Shown piece by piece: positions 34,581 to 43,364 of a stretch of 64,000 nucleotides of DNA. A model generated the notes under the pieces. It did no database searches. It was not told the DNA's origin and was given only the letters and a program-made list of their open reading frames with translations. Each line of letters begins with the position of its first letter. Position 1 is the stretch's first letter. Both the position numbers and the translations under genes were made by a program. The stretch comes from Synergistaceae bacterium DZ-S4 (GTDB lineage Bacteria; Synergistota; Synergistia; Synergistales; Synergistaceae): NCBI GenBank assembly GCA_025943965.1, contig JAPCWD010000003.1, forward strand, positions 149,208 to 213,207, read 5' to 3'.

Positions 34581-35228
34581 TCATCTGCACTGTCCGTACC
34601 TCTTCCTGAGGTCCTCCGCTTCGCACCTCACCTGTTCGTCAGTGAGGACTATCCCCCCTCCTGCCGCCCTTGCAAGGATGAAAATTTTTGAAAAGACCTC
34701 AAGCATCTCGCAGCGCATCAGCGCTTCAGACAGGTCCTTGCCGGCACAGAGGGCACCGTGGTTTGAAAGAAAAACTCCCGTCCCGTCAGCAATTGCCCGT
34801 GATACGTTCTCGGCAAGCTCTTCAGTTCCTATCGGAGCATAGTCTGCAACAGGCACAGTTCCCCCGAAAAGTGCGACCTGGTTATCGGTTATCGGGAAAA
34901 GAGGCTGCCTTGAGGCCGCAATGGCGGTAGCGTAAAGAGAATGTGTATGTATGACTGCATTTATGTCTGTCCTTGACCTGTATATCCTCAGATGCAGTGA
35001 TTTCTCTATCGACGGTTTCCTGGATCCTTCAAGGACCTTTCCTTCCGGGTCCAGCATCACTATATCTTCACACATCAGCCCCCGGTAATCCATCCCGCTT
35101 GGAGTGATCAGGATCCCTTTCTCTGTCCGGCAGCTGATATTCCCGCCGGTCCCCTGCACCAGACCTCTTTCAAGGATGAGGATCCCCGTTTTTATCATCT
35201 CTTTTCGAATATCTGCTTCATTTACCAT
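34581..35228 (-). CDS. Class II aldolase/adducin-family protein (fuculose-phosphate aldolase-like)
   Basis: Zinc-dependent aldolase or epimerase of the L-fuculose-1-phosphate aldolase/ribulose-5-phosphate epimerase family. The 215 residues contain GTGGNISCRTEKGILITPSGMDYRGL near 22-47 in pieces, EKSLHLRIYRSRTDINAVIHTHS near 74-95 with the metal His pair HTHS, and FLSNHGALCAGKDLSEAL near 150. Start ATG 35228 sits 6 bp after GAGGG and overlaps the lplT-like stop by 11 bp. It ends the envelope-polymer operon; substrate unknown. Confidence 0.85.
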   Translation of the reverse strand: MVNEADIRKEMIKTGILILERGLVQGTGGNISCRTEKGILITPSGMDYRGLMCEDIVMLDPEGKVLEGSRKPSIEKSLHLRIYRSRTDINAVIHTHSLYATAIAASRQPLFPITDNQVALFGGTVPVADYAPIGTEELAENVSRAIADGTGVFLSNHGALCAGKDLSEALMRCEMLEVFSKIFILARAAGGGIVLTDEQVRCEAEDLRKRYGQCR

Positions 35229-36504
35229 ACTCATCCCTCGCAAGTCTGCTCAGAACAGGAGTTATCATCAGGTTGACGACTCCCATTATAAGGAAAATGT
35301 TTATTACGGAAATATCAAGCATAAGCAGCATGGAGACAAATACCGCCGAAAGGACCATTCCGAAGGAATCTGTTATGTTAAGGCAGGCAACGACACGGGC
35401 CCTGTGTTCATCAGAGCTTCTTGACTGCATAAGCGCATACATCGGCACGCTGAATATGCCGCCCGATGCGGCAAGCATCAGAAAAGAAAATATGATCCCC
35501 CATGAACCGGGTTCTGCAATAAACTCCATGACTCCTGCCAGATGCCCCGTCTTTTGCACCGTAAGGCTGAAAAAATAGAGCAGGAGAGTTGCTGTCGTCA
35601 TCCCGATACATCCGAACGGGACCAGCCTTGCGGAGATCTTTCCCTTCAGCAGTCTGTTGCAGAACGTCGAACCAAGCCCTACCCCCACCGAGAAGACAAC
35701 AAGGAACAGTGTCGACACTTCTTCGTTCCCTCCCAGAATGTTCTTTGAAAATGTCGGAAACTGCGAGAGGAATACCGATCCGAGAAACCAGAACCAGCTG
35801 ATGCCTAGAATGGATCTGAACACGGTCACATTCGGCCTTACATAGGATATTATTCCCATTGTCGATCTTAAAGGATTCCAGTCTATCTTCATGCATGCCA
35901 CCGAGGGTCCGGCCTTTGGAATAAAAAGGCTCGAAATAAAACCGGCTACGGCAACACACACCACTCCTGCGGAAATCAACGCCCTTCCCTCGGGACGAAG
36001 TATCAGAAGCCCCCCGCAGAGAGTTCCGGTCAGGATCGCGATATAGGTCCCCGCACTCACCAGTCCGTTGCCTGCTACAAGTTCATCCTCATTAAGGTGC
36101 TGCGGAAGTATGCTGAATTTCAGAGGACCGAAAAATGCCGACTGCGCTCCCATGAAAAAGAGAAGCGCCACCAACCCCCACAGATTTAAAAATGTGAACG
36201 CAGCCGCCGTCATCACCATCAGAACGATCTCCACGAATTTGATGATCCTTATAAGGAATGATTTTTCATACTTGTCTGCCAGCTGTCCCGCTGTGGAAGA
36301 GAAGAGGAAGAAAGGGAGGATAAAGAGGCCTGCGATAGAGGTGATCAATATCTGTGCGTTCAGCCCGTATTCTTCTGCCAGCCTGAACGTGATCAGTATC
36401 ACCAGGGCATTCTTGAACAGGTTGTCGTTGAATGCACCAAAAAACTGCGTGAGAAAAAGCGGCAGGAACCGTCTGACTATTAAGAGCTCAAACTGAGTCT
36501 TGAT
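35218..36504 (-). CDS. LplT-like MFS transporter (possible lysophospholipid flippase), atypical start
   Basis: MFS protein like LplT, which flips lysophospholipids inward. Reading the frame beyond the first ATG-type start shows that homology begins earlier: ...RRFLPLFLTQFFGAFNDNLFKNALVILI, the classic LplT N-terminus. No ATG, GTG or TTG lies in frame between the upstream stop (near 36525) and the middle of helix 1. The best reading starts at an ATC (36504) with GAGGGGG 8 bp before, giving 428 aa; a start-codon change is also possible. Later features: GAQSAFFGPLKFSILPQHL, then about 12 helices. It starts 39 bp after the GT2 gene and overlaps the aldolase. Confidence 0.75.
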   Translation of the reverse strand: MKTQFELLIVRRFLPLFLTQFFGAFNDNLFKNALVILITFRLAEEYGLNAQILITSIAGLFILPFFLFSSTAGQLADKYEKSFLIRIIKFVEIVLMVMTAAAFTFLNLWGLVALLFFMGAQSAFFGPLKFSILPQHLNEDELVAGNGLVSAGTYIAILTGTLCGGLLILRPEGRALISAGVVCVAVAGFISSLFIPKAGPSVACMKIDWNPLRSTMGIISYVRPNVTVFRSILGISWFWFLGSVFLSQFPTFSKNILGGNEEVSTLFLVVFSVGVGLGSTFCNRLLKGKISARLVPFGCIGMTTATLLLYFFSLTVQKTGHLAGVMEFIAEPGSWGIIFSFLMLAASGGIFSVPMYALMQSRSSDEHRARVVACLNITDSFGMVLSAVFVSMLLMLDISVINIFLIMGVVNLMITPVLSRLARDEYGK

Positions 36505-36543
36505 CCCGGCGTCCCCCTCAGTACATATTTTTGCTTACTGGAC

Positions 36544-37866
36544 CTATTGTTTCTTCGCAACATCCTCAAGCGAGAGTCCCCTGGTATGTTCCGTCTTGAC
36601 CCAGGTACCCTGATCCTTTGCAAGAAATGCGGCCTTGAAAATGATCGGTATCCAGGTCAGCCCGAACCAGAAGTAGGCAAATGTGTCCTTTACATACCTC
36701 AGCGTGAATTTTTTCTCATGCATCGAAGGGCCTACTATCACGCATATCAGGCAGAAGGCAATGATGAAGAATATGGGGAGCCCGAAAAAGAGCACCCAAT
36801 CCACCATCGTCTGGGGCGTGCTCTCGGATACCGTGGGGAAGAGGACCATGTTGTTTATCAGGGTGTAGGCCATTCCTGCAAACATTATTATTATGCCGAG
36901 GCATGATTTGGCAGGTGCCAGCAGATAGAGGAAGAGGTCCAGGTACTGGAGCTTCCTCGTGACAAAGAAGGACCTGAGAGCATCCATCCCGTAGTGCCAG
37001 AACACCCAGTAATGTCCCTGCATCCACCTGGTGCGCTGCCTTTTTGATACCGCCATGCTCTGCGGCTTTTCGTCATATATTACCGCTGCGTCGTTCCAGT
37101 GCACCCTGCTTCCCGACAGGATGAGCCTTGTGGACATCTCAAGGTCCTCGGTCAGGCTTTCAAGGTTCCATCCTATCCTCTCAAGGGTCGCGGCCCTTAT
37201 CACAAGTCCTGTTCCGCCAAGCGTGCATGAAAGGCCCCACAGTCCCCTGGCAAGCTGCCAGAACCTGTTGGAAAACCAGTAAGCCAGCGCATAAGACCTG
37301 GTAAGCCAGTTGTCGTCAGGGTTCTTAACGTCGAGTACTCCTTGTATCGCTTCAGCTTCAGGGTGCAGCTCCATATAGTTGTTCATGTTCATAAGAAAGT
37401 TGGCATCCACAAGGTTGTCCGCGTCAAACATTGCAAGAGCGTCCGCCTTTTCCATCGGCAGCTGTGTCAGGGCCCATCTTACATTCCAGGTCTTGCCGTT
37501 GCGCTCCTTGTCAAACCGCTCAAGTGCGACGGCTCCGTTGGTGCGGGCAAGATCGGCGGTATTGTCCTGACAGTTGTCGCATGAAACATAGACTGTGTAG
37601 CAGTTTTTGGGGTAATTCTGTTCGGCAAGGCTCTTGAGCAGGGGCGATATCACCTGTGCTTCGTTATGTGCTGGTATAAGCACGATGAATCTGCGATAAC
37701 GCTTCGCACGCGGCATCTCTTTCTGATTCCAGAATCCTCTTATGCTTACTGCTATCTGGTATATCCCGTCGGACATCAAAAGAGCAAGGAGGGAGTACAG
37801 GACGAACTGCAGTATCCACCATCCCCACCATATAAACCAATAAATCAATTCCTGCGGATCTTCCAT
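36544..37866 (-). CDS. Family 2 processive glycosyltransferase (cellulose synthase-like)
   Basis: Inner-membrane glycosyltransferase. The 440-residue chain has an N-terminal membrane segment (about 5-35), a cytosolic GT-A domain and 3-4 C-terminal helices. Catalytic signatures: FIVLIPAHNEAQVI near 61, DNCQDNT near 98, MFDADN (DxD metal site) near 145, SLTEDLEMSTRL near 240 and the processive-synthase QxxRW as RQRTRWMQGH near 280. These place it with cellulose/hyaluronan/OpgH-type synthases. Start ATG 37866 follows AGGAGG. It lies between the LtaS-like enzymes and lplT, supporting a role in an envelope glucan. Confidence 0.85.
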   Translation of the reverse strand: MEDPQELIYWFIWWGWWILQFVLYSLLALLMSDGIYQIAVSIRGFWNQKEMPRAKRYRRFIVLIPAHNEAQVISPLLKSLAEQNYPKNCYTVYVSCDNCQDNTADLARTNGAVALERFDKERNGKTWNVRWALTQLPMEKADALAMFDADNLVDANFLMNMNNYMELHPEAEAIQGVLDVKNPDDNWLTRSYALAYWFSNRFWQLARGLWGLSCTLGGTGLVIRAATLERIGWNLESLTEDLEMSTRLILSGSRVHWNDAAVIYDEKPQSMAVSKRQRTRWMQGHYWVFWHYGMDALRSFFVTRKLQYLDLFLYLLAPAKSCLGIIIMFAGMAYTLINNMVLFPTVSESTPQTMVDWVLFFGLPIFFIIAFCLICVIVGPSMHEKKFTLRYVKDTFAYFWFGLTWIPIIFKAAFLAKDQGTWVKTEHTRGLSLEDVAKKQ

Positions 37867-37950
37867 AAATTTCATTCCTCCTGCAAAAGAGCACAAAAAA
37901 AGGACCTCAAAGACCTGCGGTCTCTGGTGAAGGCATCAGAAACAGATACT

Positions 37951-39867
37951 TTACCGGTAAAGAATATCACTTATCAGATTTTTTTCCAGAATGATATCAT
38001 TATAGCTCAGTCTGAGGTCTACTTCTTTAGTAATTTCATCATACTCTGAGGCATCGATCAGCTCATGTGTCCCTATCCTGGTCGCCCTTTTGACTGCGGG
38101 TTCCACAAAGACTCCGTTGATTATATAAGATCCGTTCCTGAATATTACAGGGTCAGGTCCGTTATCGAGAGAGAGATCCTTTCCAAAGCAAGTCTCGACC
38201 TTCACTCCCAATAAGCCTGCAGTCGTCGGGAATATGTCCATCTGCCCCGTGTCGGTATAGATGGTCCCCTTCATGGTTTTTTCCCCAGGGATTCGGAATA
38301 TCAGCGGGACTCTGCGTGTCTCTTTCCATTCTATAGTCTCTTCGATCTTTTTACCGATCAGTTTTTCCATCTCTTCCTTGTAGGCAATGGGAACTGCAGG
38401 GTGGTCTCCATACAGTACTATGAGGCTTTTCTTATCCAGACCGGATGATCTCAGTCCGTCAAGGAACCTTCCAAGCTCCCTGTCAAAGTAGTTCATTGCT
38501 GTAATGTAATCTCCCAAAAGCGTCTTTTTCATCTCCTCAGGCAAGGGGAAAGAGCCGTCGTCGAGACCTTCAAAGTTATAGGGATGGTGTCCGCTCAGCG
38601 TTACTATAAAGCCGTAAAAGGGACCATTTGCCTTCTTAAAAATATTCAGGGCCTCCGTGAATATCGTCCTGTCGCTCAGACCGAGACCAATGACTTCGCC
38701 ATCCGGAAATGTGTTGCGGCTGTATTGTCTGTCAAAGTACAGCTTGGGATGCATCCTGTGACAGTTCCAGAAAGCACTATATGTTCCCTGAATAACAAAT
38801 GCATCGTACCCTCTCTTTTTCAGCGCTTTTGCAAGCGAGTTGTAGCTGTTGTTGGCAAATCTCGTGTATGCGGCACCTGAAGCAGACGGGAAAAAGCCCG
38901 TATTGGCCATAAATTCTGAATCTGAACTGAGACCGCCGGCAGTCTGATCCCAGGCATTTGGAAAATATAAAGAGTTTTCGGCAAAACGGTTTAGGTTCGG
39001 AGTCACCTCTGTCCCGTTGATCCGGAGTCCGACTACAAACTGCTGCAGGGCCTCGCATTGTATCATGATCAGATTTTTGCCCCTGGCCGGCGGAGTTTTG
39101 TTGGTCTTTATTCTTTTGTCAAACCAGCCGCGCAGTTCATCTATCTTACGCTGAGGAACGTTGTCGGGTTCAAATGCCTTAACGGTGAGGGATATAACGT
39201 CCCCCCAATGGAAAGAAGCGGTGCTGACCCAGGCGCATACCGAGAGCCTGTCATACATGGCGCTCATGATGTTGGGCCGTTCTTCCCTGAGTCTCCAGCC
39301 TGCGAAGACCTGAACAGAGACCGCAAGAAAAAGGATGAAAAGTGAGACCGATATCCTTTTCCGGGAAATTTTCTCAAAGCACAGTGCAATCCGTTCCCTT
39401 TTCAGCATCCACATAATGAGCGGGATGTCAGCGAAGATGAGTACATCCCGCAGCTTGAGCAGAGACCAGATGGACTTAGCTATCAGCCCGGTCTGGGGCA
39501 GGAGAAGTATATCATGGAATATGAAGATATCCGAATAATATCTTATGAAGAGAACATCAGTAAGGACAAGCACCGAAAATAGGATGTCGATCATCAGCAG
39601 GGCCCTGCTCCTGTATTTTGCCGGGACAATAGAGACCGGGATGATCACGGACAGGATGGCCGCAAGCGACGGGATCGCCACGGCGATGGCCCGAAGCGTA
39701 TGCCTAACAGGATGCGCTTTCATGCTTCCGAAGGATGGCCAGTTCAGCACATCAGCCACCATGTAATCTACGACAAAAAATTTGATCCATACTATAAGTG
39801 CCAGCAGGATCAATATCCTAAGCTCTCTCTGACGGCATTCCATTTCTTTTGCAGGCAGGATGCGCAT
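37951..39867 (-). CDS. LtaS/MdoB-like phosphoglycerol transferase 1
   Basis: Membrane enzyme of the alkaline phosphatase superfamily that would transfer phosphoglycerol from phosphatidylglycerol to a polymer or glucan. The 638 residues have five N-terminal helices (to about 190) and an extracytoplasmic sulfatase domain. Catalytic features: IQCEALQ (metal Glu272), GGLSSDSEF with Ser314 where LtaS has its nucleophilic Thr, SGHHPYNF near 425 and YGDHPAV near 466. It starts 4 bp after its paralogue stops. Diderms lack teichoic acids, so the acceptor may be a periplasmic glucan. Confidence 0.88.
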   Translation of the reverse strand: MRILPAKEMECRQRELRILILLALIVWIKFFVVDYMVADVLNWPSFGSMKAHPVRHTLRAIAVAIPSLAAILSVIIPVSIVPAKYRSRALLMIDILFSVLVLTDVLFIRYYSDIFIFHDILLLPQTGLIAKSIWSLLKLRDVLIFADIPLIMWMLKRERIALCFEKISRKRISVSLFILFLAVSVQVFAGWRLREERPNIMSAMYDRLSVCAWVSTASFHWGDVISLTVKAFEPDNVPQRKIDELRGWFDKRIKTNKTPPARGKNLIMIQCEALQQFVVGLRINGTEVTPNLNRFAENSLYFPNAWDQTAGGLSSDSEFMANTGFFPSASGAAYTRFANNSYNSLAKALKKRGYDAFVIQGTYSAFWNCHRMHPKLYFDRQYSRNTFPDGEVIGLGLSDRTIFTEALNIFKKANGPFYGFIVTLSGHHPYNFEGLDDGSFPLPEEMKKTLLGDYITAMNYFDRELGRFLDGLRSSGLDKKSLIVLYGDHPAVPIAYKEEMEKLIGKKIEETIEWKETRRVPLIFRIPGEKTMKGTIYTDTGQMDIFPTTAGLLGVKVETCFGKDLSLDNGPDPVIFRNGSYIINGVFVEPAVKRATRIGTHELIDASEYDEITKEVDLRLSYNDIILEKNLISDILYR

Positions 39868-39871
39868 TTTT

Positions 39872-41773
39872 TCAGTCTTCTCCCGCTAACTCGGGGATCA
39901 GGTCATGTTCAAGTATCATGTCGCTGTACCCGAGACGTCTCTTTACCTTTCCCGCTGCCGCTGCATATTTGCGGTAATCCGCAGCCTTCCCTTCAGACAT
40001 GTCCGTTGCCCTCTCTGAAGAGGGCTCGACAAACACATTGTTTATTATAAATGAACCGTTCCTGAATATTACCGGCTCACTTTCATCTTCTCCAAAAAGG
40101 TTTTTGCCAAAACCTGTCCTGAACTTCAGATCCATAAGATCCGCCAGCGTATCGGGCAAATCGATCAGGCCTGCAGGCCGGCTGATCTCACCGGAAGGCA
40201 GGATCCCTCCCGGGATCCTTATCAGGAGGGGTATCCTCTGCATACCCTTCCATTCCCATTCATCTTTCAGGCTTCTGTCCAGGAGCTTTTCGAGGCTTGA
40301 CCTGTCCCAGGCCGGAATGGCTGTATGGTCCCCGTACACGGCTATAACAGACGAATCCAGAAGCCCCCTTTGCCTCAGGCCTTCGATGAACATTCCGAAC
40401 TGGTCATCGAAATACTTCATCGACGTCAGGTAGTTTCCCATAAGAGTCCCTTTGAAGTATCCGGTATCCAGCCGGGCAGCTTTGAAGATACCCTCAAAGT
40501 TGTAAGGGTAATGGCTTGTCAAAGTTATCATAAAGGCATAGAAAGGTTTCTCGGTTTTATCAAGGATATCAAGCGACTGTCTGAAGAAACTCGCATCACT
40601 GAGACCCATTCCTATGTTTTCATCGGCAGTAAAGTCCATTTTGCTGAAAAATCTGTCGAATCCCATTGAAGGATACATCCTGTTCCTGTTCCAGAAACCG
40701 GGCCTGTCTCCGTGAAGTGCTATGGATCTGTATCCTTTTTCTCCCAGGATCTTGGGGAGTGCCTCGTACCTGTTCCCGGCAAACCTCGTATAGGCAACTC
40801 CCGTCACAGAGGGGTAAAGGCCTGTATTCACTATGAATTCTGCATCAGAGCTGTTGCCCAGTGAAGTCTGGTTGTAAATTTTACTGAAATATGCCGCTTC
40901 CCGGGCAAACCTGTTGATGTTTGGGGTAACTTCGGTCCCTTTTATCTTCAGGCCTATAACAAACTGCTGCAGGGACTCGACCTGGATGATTATCAGGTTC
41001 CTGCCCCTGGCTATTCCGGCGTATTTGCCGGGAAGACGGCTATTATACCTCGTCTCGTAAAATTTTTTAATTTCTGAGAGCTGTTCATCAGGCAGCCTCT
41101 CCTTGAAAAAGAAATGGCCGAATGCATTTTTCGCGTCAGCCAGATGATACGTCAGCGCACCGATGTTGTTGCAGACTGCCGGACGGTCCCACATCGAGCT
41201 TAATACTCCGGGCACCTTTTTCTGATAAGAATCAAACCTGTACCATACTGCCGATGCACCGACGATAATCAGCAGCATTGAAAAGAGAAGACGCTTGACC
41301 GTTATTTTTTTGAAAAAGGGATATGAAGTGAAACTGCGCGAAAGGTAAATGAAAAGTATGAAAAGCGGGATGTCGGCAAAATAGAGGAAATCTGCCGGGC
41401 GGATAAGTGCAGCAACGGAATCTGCTATCTCTCCGACCTGCGTTGAAAGTCCTATGTTCATGAATGTGAACATGTCAGAGTAATAACGGAGGTGGAGCAG
41501 GTCGGTCAACGCCAGGGCCGTCATCAGAAAATCAAGCACAAGAGCTGCAGATCCCCTCATCTTTCTCCAGAAGAGAGAGACCGTGACAGTGAGTATCAGA
41601 ATTATGCCTGCGGATGAAGCGGCGGAGGCCAGATATCTCGCGGCATGACGTGAAACGGAATATTCCAGAAAGTAAAATTTAACGAACAGGGCTGCAAATA
41701 AAAGGATAAAAAATACCGGCTCTCTTCTGTCCCTGGTTTTTCCGGCAAAATAACTGTTCCCATACAGGCCCAT
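39872..41773 (-). CDS. LtaS/MdoB-like phosphoglycerol transferase 2
   Basis: Paralogue of the next gene with the same architecture: five helices (to about 175), then a sulfatase domain. Seen: IIIQVESLQQ (Glu266), the nucleophile region NSSDAEFIVN with Ser308 in place of the LtaS Thr, TLTSHYPYNFEG near 420 and YGDHTAIPAWD near 465. 633 residues. The two proteins share many blocks, suggesting tandem duplication followed by divergence; one may start and one extend or modify the chain, as proposed for LtaS pairs. It begins 18 bp after the malQ stop. Confidence 0.88.
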   Translation of the reverse strand: MGLYGNSYFAGKTRDRREPVFFILLFAALFVKFYFLEYSVSRHAARYLASAASSAGIILILTVTVSLFWRKMRGSAALVLDFLMTALALTDLLHLRYYSDMFTFMNIGLSTQVGEIADSVAALIRPADFLYFADIPLFILFIYLSRSFTSYPFFKKITVKRLLFSMLLIIVGASAVWYRFDSYQKKVPGVLSSMWDRPAVCNNIGALTYHLADAKNAFGHFFFKERLPDEQLSEIKKFYETRYNSRLPGKYAGIARGRNLIIIQVESLQQFVIGLKIKGTEVTPNINRFAREAAYFSKIYNQTSLGNSSDAEFIVNTGLYPSVTGVAYTRFAGNRYEALPKILGEKGYRSIALHGDRPGFWNRNRMYPSMGFDRFFSKMDFTADENIGMGLSDASFFRQSLDILDKTEKPFYAFMITLTSHYPYNFEGIFKAARLDTGYFKGTLMGNYLTSMKYFDDQFGMFIEGLRQRGLLDSSVIAVYGDHTAIPAWDRSSLEKLLDRSLKDEWEWKGMQRIPLLIRIPGGILPSGEISRPAGLIDLPDTLADLMDLKFRTGFGKNLFGEDESEPVIFRNGSFIINNVFVEPSSERATDMSEGKAADYRKYAAAAGKVKRRLGYSDMILEHDLIPELAGED

Positions 41774-41791
41774 ATCTTAAAAACCCCTCTG

Positions 41792-43339
41792 CTATCTTCC
41801 GTATATCCGGTTCGATCTTTTAAATCGGGCCTTGATCCGCGAATCTTCCCCGGTCAATGACTGAAGCTGATCTGTGCTCATGCGCCACAGCCAATTGCCC
41901 GCGGCAACTCCAGGCACGTTCATCCGTGCGGATCCCCCAAGAGAAAGTATATCCTGCATCGGTATTACCGCAAGCCCGGATGTTGATGACAGCGCCATAT
42001 TCACAAAAACTTCCGAGACATTCAGTGCACTTATCTCAAGACCTGTGTACTCAGATACAAGCGACCGCATGCGCTCATCGGATTCGTTCTCCCACCATCC
42101 GCGGACCGTATTGTTGTCATGGGTCCCCGTATATACTACAGAATCCGGCCTGTGGTTATGGGGTGCATACGGGTTCCGGCCGATCTCTCCGTCAAAGGCA
42201 AAGAGGAGGACCTTCATACCGGGGAGGACGAACTCTTCCATGAGTTCCCTTACATCCTCAGTAATGATGCCGAGATCCTCCGCCACGAGTCCTGATGCCT
42301 GCAGGCCCTCCTCCCGGATCATCCCTAATATCGCACTGAGCAGTTCCCTTCCCGGAGCGGCTGTCCATTCCCCGTTCTCAGCCGTATCTTCTTCGGCCGG
42401 TACAGCCCAGCATGCGGAGAAGCCCCTGAAATGATCTATCCTTACCAGGTCAAAGTTCTCCAGGGTTTTCCTTGTTCTGGCTCTCCACCATGCAAAGCCG
42501 TCTTTTTGCATGATTTTCCAGTTATAGAGCGGATTTCCCCATCTCTGTCCTGTAGCGCTGAAGTAATCCGGAGGGACCCCAGCCACTTTAATGGGCGATC
42601 CTTGAGGGTCAAGGTCGAAGAGTTCCCGGTTCGCCCACACGTCGGCACTGTCGTATGCGACAAACATCGGGATGTCCCCCATCAGGCTTATCCCCCTATC
42701 CCGGCAGTACCTGCGGAATGTCTTCCACTGCCTGTCGAAGACAAACTGCTCAAAGAAAAGCAGCTCTGCTTCCTCTTCCTTTCCGTTTTCTCTGATGTAA
42801 TTTCCAATGGTGTCCCGGTCCCTCAAAGCAAAGGGTTCAGGCCACCTGTTCCATGGCAGGCCGTCGAATGTGTTTTTCAGAAGGGTAAAGAGGGCATGAT
42901 CCTTGAGCCATAAAGACTCCCTCCTGATGAAATCACTGTAATCGCCTGCCAGAGATGAGTATCTCTGCCTGTCTTCTTTGAAACGCTGCCATGCGATCCG
43001 GATCAATTTACTGATCATCTGGTCTGTGTACCCGTAGTCTGCGGAGATTTCCGGTCCCTGGTGGTGACAGTCTGCGAGAATATCCGGATCCAAAAGACCA
43101 TCTTCAGCGAGTTTTTCAGGGCTGATAAAAATGCGGTTCCCCGCAAAAGACGATCCGCTGCTGTAGGGTGAGTAGAATGAGGCCCCGTCAGTCGGTGTCA
43201 CAGGCAGTACCTGCCAAAGCCTGAATCCCGAGTCATAAAGAAAATTTGCAAAAATCTCCGCATTGCTTCCAAGCCCCCCCGTCCCAAATGGTCCGGGCAG
43301 AGAGGACAAATGCATCAAAACGCCGCTTCTTCTGTCCAA
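41792..43339 (-). CDS. malQ: 4-alpha-glucanotransferase (amylomaltase)
   Basis: GH77 enzyme moving alpha-1,4-glucan segments between maltodextrins. The 515 residues include RRSGVLMHLSSLPGPFGTGGLG at the N-terminus (in part), LWQVLPVTPT, GDIPMFVAYDSADVWANRELF, VRIDHFRGF with the catalytic Asp nucleophile, VAEDLGIIT with the acid/base Glu and VYTGTHDNNTVRGWW. The proposed TTG at 43339 lies 8 bp after GGAGG; the next in-frame ATG would remove conserved residues. It follows glgB at 25 bp. The pair implies glycogen or alpha-glucan metabolism. Confidence 0.94.
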   Translation of the reverse strand: MDRRSGVLMHLSSLPGPFGTGGLGSNAEIFANFLYDSGFRLWQVLPVTPTDGASFYSPYSSGSSFAGNRIFISPEKLAEDGLLDPDILADCHHQGPEISADYGYTDQMISKLIRIAWQRFKEDRQRYSSLAGDYSDFIRRESLWLKDHALFTLLKNTFDGLPWNRWPEPFALRDRDTIGNYIRENGKEEEAELLFFEQFVFDRQWKTFRRYCRDRGISLMGDIPMFVAYDSADVWANRELFDLDPQGSPIKVAGVPPDYFSATGQRWGNPLYNWKIMQKDGFAWWRARTRKTLENFDLVRIDHFRGFSACWAVPAEEDTAENGEWTAAPGRELLSAILGMIREEGLQASGLVAEDLGIITEDVRELMEEFVLPGMKVLLFAFDGEIGRNPYAPHNHRPDSVVYTGTHDNNTVRGWWENESDERMRSLVSEYTGLEISALNVSEVFVNMALSSTSGLAVIPMQDILSLGGSARMNVPGVAAGNWLWRMSTDQLQSLTGEDSRIKARFKRSNRIYGR

Positions 43340-43364
43340 AAAGCTTACCTCCGGCTTCCTGTAT

